Source: Gemmatimonadota bacterium (lineage in GTDB: Bacteria > Latescibacterota > UBA2968 > UBA8231). Taken from it: a stretch of 64,000 nucleotides of DNA. How positions within the stretch are numbered: position 1 is the stretch's first letter; the number at the start of each line of letters is the position of its first letter. The notes below the pieces were generated by a model that had not been told where the DNA came from, searched no databases, and saw only the letters and a program-made list of their open reading frames with translations. The translations under genes and the position numbers were made by a program. Positions 58,935 through 64,000 of the stretch are shown here, in pieces. The stretch covers positions 23,209-87,208 of the forward strand of contig VXOR01000076.1 in NCBI GenBank assembly GCA_009840005.1, in the 5' to 3' direction.

Positions 58935-60407
58935 ATGCTTCGTCCCGAGCAAAATACCGGCTTGCGCCTCCAGCAAAGGATGGCACCGCAGCTCATCCAA
59001 TCGCTGCGGCTGTTGCAGATGTCCAACTTGGATTTGACGCTGGAAGTCAAGCAGCAACTCGAACTCAACCCCTTACTCGAAGAGGTCGTCGAACTGCGCG
59101 AGGAGGGGGAAGAGGAGGAACTGCGCGAGCAGGAGGAGGGGCTCAAGGCAGAAGAGGATCTGCCCGAGGACATGGAGGAGGTCGATTGGGACGCGCTGTT
59201 GGACGACCAGTTCGACGTGGGTGCGTACAATAGCGAGCGCACGGAATACGATCCCAACTGGGAGACCGACCGCGAGCCGCAGGAAAACCGCATCACCGCC
59301 ATGCCACCCCTCTTAGAGTACCTGTACCGTCAGCTAGGCGAGATTGGCGATTTGGGACCGGAAGAGCGCGCCATCGCCGAGTACATCATCGGCAATATCG
59401 ACGAGCGCGGTTATGTCGGTTGCTCGCTCGCCGAAATCGCCGCTGATCTACAAGTGGAAGTGGCTGCGGTCGAAAAGGTACTGCGCGTCATTCAGTCTTT
59501 TGACCCGCCTGGAGTCGGCGCGTGCGACTTGCGCGAGTGCCTGATGATCCAGTTGAGCCAGCGCGACGATCCACTCAGCGCCCTGGCCTTGCAGGTAGTG
59601 CGCGACTATTTAGAGGACCTGACGCGGCGGCGTTTTCAGCACATCACCCGTGCCTTGGCCATCTCCAACGAGAAGCTCAAAGAGGTTTTACAGGTCATTG
59701 AGCGCCTACAGCCGCATCCGGGTCTGTTGGCCAGCAGCGACTACGACAATCTCTTGACGCTGGATAGCGAAGTCGCGTACATCACGCCGGACTTGGTCGT
59801 CGAAAAAATTGGCGAGGAGTGGCAGGTGTGGCTGGCCGACGGGTCCATGCCGTCCTTAAAGATCAATGCTGAATACCAGCATCTGCTCAACGATTCCCGT
59901 GGCGACACCGAGGATGCGGTCAAGGACTACGTGGCCAAGAATCTCAACGACGCCCGCTGGTTCATCAACGCCATCCACCAGCGCCGCACGACCATGCTCA
60001 AGGTGGCCAATTACCTGTTGCAGGCGCAGTTGCCCTTTTTCGAGGAGGGGCCGACGCGGCTGCGGCCCATGGTCTTGCAGGACGTGGCCGACGCCGTGGG
60101 AATGAGCGTATCGACGATTAGCCGCGTCAGCAACGGCAAGTACGTGCAGACGCCGCACGGGGTCTTTGAACTAAAGTACTTCTTCGGCAACAAGCTCATT
60201 ACGGACGAAGGCGAAGACGTATCCGTGCGCTCGGTGAAGGAGAAAATTTCGCAGCTCGTCGCCGATGAGGACAAGGCCCGGCCGCTTTCGGACCAACAGA
60301 TCGTCGAGGAGCTGGGCAAGAGCGGCTTGAAAATTGCGCGGCGGACCATAGCCAAATACCGCGATCAGCTAAAAATTCCGGCGCAGCGGTACCGGAGGGG
60401 GCTGTAG
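58935..60407 (+). CDS. rpoN: RNA polymerase sigma-54 factor
   Basis: 490 aa. Region I starts the protein (GLRLQQRMAPQLIQSLRLLQ), followed by a very acidic region II (Glu-rich, residues about 45-80). The core-binding region contains LLEYLYRQLGEIGDLGPEER and SFDPPGVGACDLRECL. The helix-turn-helix is MVLQDVADAVGMSVSTISRV. The RpoN box is ARRTIAKYRDQL at the end. It recognises -24/-12 promoters and needs AAA+ activators, none of which is in the window. The 116 bp before it are strongly AT-rich and probably hold its promoter. Confidence 0.95.
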   Translation: MLRPEQNTGLRLQQRMAPQLIQSLRLLQMSNLDLTLEVKQQLELNPLLEEVVELREEGEEEELREQEEGLKAEEDLPEDMEEVDWDALLDDQFDVGAYNSERTEYDPNWETDREPQENRITAMPPLLEYLYRQLGEIGDLGPEERAIAEYIIGNIDERGYVGCSLAEIAADLQVEVAAVEKVLRVIQSFDPPGVGACDLRECLMIQLSQRDDPLSALALQVVRDYLEDLTRRRFQHITRALAISNEKLKEVLQVIERLQPHPGLLASSDYDNLLTLDSEVAYITPDLVVEKIGEEWQVWLADGSMPSLKINAEYQHLLNDSRGDTEDAVKDYVAKNLNDARWFINAIHQRRTTMLKVANYLLQAQLPFFEEGPTRLRPMVLQDVADAVGMSVSTISRVSNGKYVQTPHGVFELKYFFGNKLITDEGEDVSVRSVKEKISQLVADEDKARPLSDQQIVEELGKSGLKIARRTIAKYRDQLKIPAQRYRRGL

Positions 60408-60414
60408 GTGCGTC

Positions 60415-61260
60415 ATGTCATCTGAATACCTTGCTCGATTGTTCCAGCAGCGCAGTCAGGCCCGCATCATCCGCTTCGACGAGCAAATCGTTTCTCTCGC
60501 CGGACTAGACGACTTGCAGTTAGACCTTTGGGAGCGATTCCTGACTCCTCGATCCCGAGACGAGCGAGATGACTTCTTGGCCAAGCTCCACATGGTACGC
60601 ACAGACGATGAGGGGACGCTAAGGCCGACGGTTGCTGGCGTATTGATGGCCTCCCAAGATCCCCGACAATGGCTACCTAATGCTTATATACAGGCGATTT
60701 TCTATCGAGACGTCGATATTCTAACCGACCAATCCACCGCTCCCTATCAACTCGACGCCGCCGATATTACTGGCCCGCTCGACGTGCAGGTGGTGGAAGC
60801 CTGTCGGTTCGTGGCCAAGAACATGAAGGTGGCGGCCTTTAAGTATATGGGACGTCTGGACAGACCACAGTTTGACATGGCGGCCGTCTTTGAAGCAATG
60901 GTCAACGCGGTCGCCCACCGGGACTATTCCATTCACGGCTCAAAGATTCGCTTGCGGCTGTTTAGCGATCGTTTAGAACTGTATTCTCCGGGCTCACTCC
61001 CCAATACGATCTCAGTTGAGGAACTGGCTTACCTGCAATCGGCGCGAAATGAAATCATTACCAGCCTACTAGCTAAATGTCCGGTTCCGCCAGACGAGGA
61101 ATGGCTGACGACGGATCGCCGAACCATGATGTACAAACGCGGTGAAGGTGTGTACATCATCATGAACAACAGCGAGCGGCTGTCCGGTAGGTTGCCTGAG
61201 TATCGCCTGATCGGCGAGTCCGAGCTCATGCTGACGATTTGGGCCGCGAATGTATCGTGA
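60415..61260 (+). CDS. AlbA/HATPase (RecG-like) protein lacking its N-terminal domain
   Basis: 281 aa. The chain begins MSSEYLARLFQQRSQARIIR, a segment found about 150 residues into full-length AlbA_2/RecG-like regulators. It continues through RPTVAGVLMAS, FEAMVNAVAHRDYSIHGSKI (HATPase N-box), RLELYSPGSLPNTISVEEL and RRTMMYKRGEGVYIIMNNSE. The AlbA_2 (Schlafen-like) front is therefore missing, and the start lies only 7 bp after rpoN. It is probably a truncated remnant that kept an open frame. It marks the edge where core chromosome turns into accessory DNA. Base composition is between that of rpoN and the RavA gene. Confidence 0.65.
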   Translation: MSSEYLARLFQQRSQARIIRFDEQIVSLAGLDDLQLDLWERFLTPRSRDERDDFLAKLHMVRTDDEGTLRPTVAGVLMASQDPRQWLPNAYIQAIFYRDVDILTDQSTAPYQLDAADITGPLDVQVVEACRFVAKNMKVAAFKYMGRLDRPQFDMAAVFEAMVNAVAHRDYSIHGSKIRLRLFSDRLELYSPGSLPNTISVEELAYLQSARNEIITSLLAKCPVPPDEEWLTTDRRTMMYKRGEGVYIIMNNSERLSGRLPEYRLIGESELMLTIWAANVS

Positions 61261-61348
61261 TACCATCGCCGTGCTATCGCAAGAAGCTGTGGAGGACGGG
61301 ATTCTCATTGACAGCTTGAGAAGCTGCTAATCAGGAAAGGTAATAAAA

Positions 61349-62893
61349 ATGAAGAAGAGGATGATAAAAATTGTTGAAATTTTGAATAACGGAATCCACG
61401 AAAGAGAAGAGACAATTTCAGTTTCGTTTTTAGCTGCTTTATCAGGTCAAAATATATTCTTATTTGGTCCGCCCGGAACAGCAAAGAGCCTGATTGCTCG
61501 CCGTTTGTCCCATGCTTTTGAAACAAGTAGTTATTTTGAATATTTAATGCACCGTTTCAGTACTCCAGAGAAAGTGTTTGGGCCTGTCTCGATTACTGAA
61601 CTCAAAAAAGATAATTTCGTCCGAAAGACCGAGGGATTTCTGCCCCGGTCTGACTTCGCGTTCTTAGACGAAATTTGGAAATCAAGTCCTTCTATTCTGA
61701 ACACTCTTCTAACAATTATAAACGAAAAGTCATTTCGCAATGGTGCAGAAATAGAAGCTGCTCCGTTGAAGGCACTGATTGCGGCATCAAACGAAACACC
61801 GCCTCCAGGACAAGGCTTGGAAGCATTATATGATCGCTTTCTCGTTCGGTTGGATGTCTCGCCGATGGAAGAAAAGGCGAATTTTGAATCTTTGCTAAAA
61901 TCCCAGCCGACTAGTGCAGCCTTAGAAATTCCTATTGACTTGAAAATAAGCCACGAAGAATGGGAGAGGTGGAGCAAGGAGGTTCATGAAGTTAAACTTT
62001 CAGAAGAAACCTTAAACGTTATACATGATATTCGGTTATCCTTTGCAGAAAAAGGAGAAGAACTTGATGTATATGTTTCAGATCGTCGCTGGCAAAAGGC
62101 AGCGATTTTGCTGAAAGCCGCAGCACTTTTCTCTGGACGAAAAGAAACGAATTTAGTTGATACTTTGTTGCTGCGTCATTGTTTGTGGACAACGAAAGAT
62201 AACTACGAAGAGGTTATAAAAATAGTCGAGGATGCTGTGAGAAGCTGCGGTTTTGAAACGGGCGTCAGCCTTCATAGAATTGATTACAAAAAAGACGAAT
62301 TAGAAAAGGAAATTAAAAAGGAACTTTACCATAGTGAAGATGTTTATGAGAATGAAATTCTTAAAGATGGAAAGAAGTACTTCAAGTGTACTAGACATTA
62401 TAGTTCTTTGAAAAGTAAAACCTTTTATATTTTAAAAAACAAAATGAACAGTAGGAATGCTTTTCATCCAATAGATGAACAAGGACATGAATTGAATTGG
62501 ATTGAGTGTAGCTTTGATTCTCAGGGAACGTGTTTAATAAAAATACACAAACATGGTGAAGATGTGGCAGAGTATTATCTCCAGATGGGTAATTATTGGC
62601 AGGAAGTAGCAGATTTCTCTCCTAAAATACTATTTTATAAAGAAGAAAAAAAATTAGACATCAACCAAAGGCTCATTGAATCATTAAAAGAGGCAGTATC
62701 GAAATTAATTATGGAAATTGAGAATATTATAGAAATAATAGAAAATGGATCGACCCGACTTAAGAAAGAACTAGAGACACCATTTATTCCTGAAAATATA
62801 CGTAACATTGCTTTGAAAAGCATAGAGGATCAATTACAGGGTGCAAAATTAAGGCGTCAGGACTGTAAACGCTTAGAAAATTTAATAGGTTGA
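61349..62893 (+). CDS. ravA: RavA-like MoxR AAA+ ATPase
   Basis: 514 aa. Walker A is LFGPPGTAKSLIARRLSHAF, Walker B is FLDEIWKSSPSILNTLL, sensor 1 is ALIAASNETPP, and the arginine region is LYDRFLVRLDV. FSTPEKVFGPVSI is typical of the RavA branch. VYVSDRRWQKAAILLKAAA begins the C-terminal helical part, followed by a Lys/Glu-rich arm of about 200 residues where RavA has its LARA domain. RavA with ViaA acts on membrane respiratory complexes and tolerance to antibiotics in Escherichia. GGAAAGG precedes the ATG. Codon use is strikingly AT-rich compared with the rest of the window, a sign of transfer. Confidence 0.85.
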   Translation: MKKRMIKIVEILNNGIHEREETISVSFLAALSGQNIFLFGPPGTAKSLIARRLSHAFETSSYFEYLMHRFSTPEKVFGPVSITELKKDNFVRKTEGFLPRSDFAFLDEIWKSSPSILNTLLTIINEKSFRNGAEIEAAPLKALIAASNETPPPGQGLEALYDRFLVRLDVSPMEEKANFESLLKSQPTSAALEIPIDLKISHEEWERWSKEVHEVKLSEETLNVIHDIRLSFAEKGEELDVYVSDRRWQKAAILLKAAALFSGRKETNLVDTLLLRHCLWTTKDNYEEVIKIVEDAVRSCGFETGVSLHRIDYKKDELEKEIKKELYHSEDVYENEILKDGKKYFKCTRHYSSLKSKTFYILKNKMNSRNAFHPIDEQGHELNWIECSFDSQGTCLIKIHKHGEDVAEYYLQMGNYWQEVADFSPKILFYKEEKKLDINQRLIESLKEAVSKLIMEIENIIEIIENGSTRLKKELETPFIPENIRNIALKSIEDQLQGAKLRRQDCKRLENLIG

Positions 62894-62895
62894 TT

Positions 62896-64000
62896 ATGAA
62901 TCAAAAATCAACTAAGAACGAAATACAAGAGATATTGAGTAATCTTTATAAAGAATTTCCTGTGGCAAAAGAGACAAGTGTCGAAGAACAGTTGTCATCA
63001 GAGATTGAAAGAGAACATATTAATATTGAGAAGTGGTTAATGCGAAATAATCTATTTAAAGAGAGTCAAACAGTCTTGCAGAATTCAGAAGATGAATTAG
63101 AGACAAAAAACATCGCGACAATAGATAACTTAGAGAGAGACTTCCAACATTTTCAAGCATTGGCGAAGCAAACAAGCTCGACAACTGGTGAAGATTACTG
63201 GTTATCAGAGATCCAAAAGCTCAAGGAAGCTCAAGAATATCAAGTCAAAGTTCAAGCTCGTGTTAAAGAGGATGATTCAAAATTTCAAGAAGGTAAAGAA
63301 TACGACTTAAAAAAATTACACGAAGAGCAAATTATTTTTCGGAAACTCTTATTGCAACAGTGGAGAAAATTACTAGATGAGCAATTTGCTAAATGGGAAA
63401 TAGAGATAATCCAGAAATTTAGGCAAAAGTTATTGAATAGATTAAAAGAGTGGTTAAGAAATCTTCAATTACTTGCAGACACATTGGCCGATTTATCTAT
63501 AGAACCGGGCCTATTATTCGATTTATCAAAAGGTAATCTATCGTTATCAAATATTGAGCAATTAAAAAAATGGACTGAATATATTTCAAAAGATAAAGGA
63601 GTGAAGGAATTATGTGATATGCTGGGTCGCCTTCGCCGCGCCGAAAAGACAAGACGCCAAGAGCTCGTTAAAAATACATTGACCGTTACAGAATACGTTC
63701 CAGATATAAACTCAAAGGAAGAAATAGTAGGGGTTTACTTGGGCAAAGATATCGAACACGCAATCCCTCAAGAAATCGCTTTACTATCTGACGACGAGAC
63801 TGCCATATTATTTGACATGAAATTTGTGGAAAATCGCCTGATGTGTTTTGAAATGGAAGGACTAAAGGCAAATTCCCATGAAGTTGAAGAAGAACGCTTG
63901 ATTGAGGTCGAAGAAGAAGAAAAGTTGGGGCCGATGATAATTTGTGGAACCTCTGATCAAGTTTTGTTTTTACGAATTTTGACCTTCTGTCTGTTTTTTT
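62896..64000 (+). CDS. viaA: ViaA-like VWA-domain protein, partial
   Basis: The frame starts at ATG 62896, 2 bp after the ravA stop, and stays open for 368 codons to the window end. The long N-terminal part is helical and charged. From about 63610 it matches ViaA: MLGRLRRAEKTRRQELVKN, EIVGVYLGKDIEHAIPQEIA, LLFDMKFVENRLMCFEMEG, then EKLGPMIIC. The VWA metal site (DTSGSM) should follow, but the sequence reads CGTSDQVLFLRI instead. The local bases look like that site with several bases lost. The gene therefore either degenerates here or the sequence quality falls at a contig end. Strongly AT-rich, like ravA. Confidence 0.75.
   Translation, partial: MNQKSTKNEIQEILSNLYKEFPVAKETSVEEQLSSEIEREHINIEKWLMRNNLFKESQTVLQNSEDELETKNIATIDNLERDFQHFQALAKQTSSTTGEDYWLSEIQKLKEAQEYQVKVQARVKEDDSKFQEGKEYDLKKLHEEQIIFRKLLLQQWRKLLDEQFAKWEIEIIQKFRQKLLNRLKEWLRNLQLLADTLADLSIEPGLLFDLSKGNLSLSNIEQLKKWTEYISKDKGVKELCDMLGRLRRAEKTRRQELVKNTLTVTEYVPDINSKEEIVGVYLGKDIEHAIPQEIALLSDDETAILFDMKFVENRLMCFEMEGLKANSHEVEEERLIEVEEEEKLGPMIICGTSDQVLFLRILTFCLFF

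Overview
The window is one 64-kb stretch of a high-GC (roughly 58-60% by eye) genome of a diderm bacterium. It carries lipopolysaccharide-transport genes (an LptC/LptA-like protein and LptB), an LpxH-like hydrolase, a TolC-type channel and an outer-membrane beta-barrel. It also has a secreted FG-GAP protein with a C-terminal FlgD-Ig/type-IX-like sorting module, and menaquinone synthesis by the futalosine route. Together with CBM9-like and DUF4159 proteins, this fits an uncultured member of the FCB/Latescibacterota-Poribacteria kind better than a proteobacterium. That placement is inference. No rRNA, tRNA or CRISPR array was found.

Layout. 0.1-7.2 kb: a serine acetyltransferase-like gene, a DUF2236 oxygenase-like gene behind a near-consensus promoter, and an overlapping operon of RND exporter, LolA-like periplasmic protein and beta-barrel. 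7.3-8.6 kb: an ECF sigma factor fused to a DNA-sliding-clamp-like domain, the most unusual protein here. 8.7-13.2 kb: a toxin-antitoxin pair, an enoyl-CoA hydratase, two tandem CBM9-like genes (the second frameshifted), and a CDP-alcohol phosphatidyltransferase with a HAD phosphatase. 13.2-19.6 kb: a disturbed region with a palindromic repeat, a frameshifted IS982-family element beside a beheaded thioredoxin-fold gene, a small cysteine-rich exported protein, an FG-GAP protein, a glycosyltransferase/FG-GAP chimeric remnant and a DUF4159 protein. 19.8-23.9 kb: mqnE-mqnC-mqnA-ubiA behind a promoter and a folded RNA leader.

23.9-27.6 kb is an accessory cassette between two imperfect direct repeats. 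It holds an AlbA/HATPase protein, a ParA-like ATPase, remnants of a RelE-type toxin-antitoxin pair and a frameshifted AbrB-Fic gene. 27.7-49.7 kb is mostly housekeeping and envelope metabolism: rfbB, a sugar-acid dehydratase, ubiX, an rRNA methyltransferase, an M23 peptidase, mrp, a HEAT lipoprotein, a DksA-like protein, tolC, transaldolase/SIS isomerase/prenyl synthase, an M42 peptidase, an ECF sigma factor, rfbC and pyrE. 49.7-60.4 kb is core chromosome: smc, DUF2203, gatC, pyrG, lptC/A-like, lptB, rpoN. From 60.4 kb to the end the sequence becomes accessory: an N-terminally truncated AlbA-type protein, then a markedly AT-rich RavA-ViaA pair whose ViaA-like member runs off, or degenerates, at the window edge.

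Several genes carry single-base frameshifts in or near short homopolymers (G6 at 11.5 kb, C8 at 14.1 kb). Without reads, true pseudogenes cannot be separated from assembly errors.
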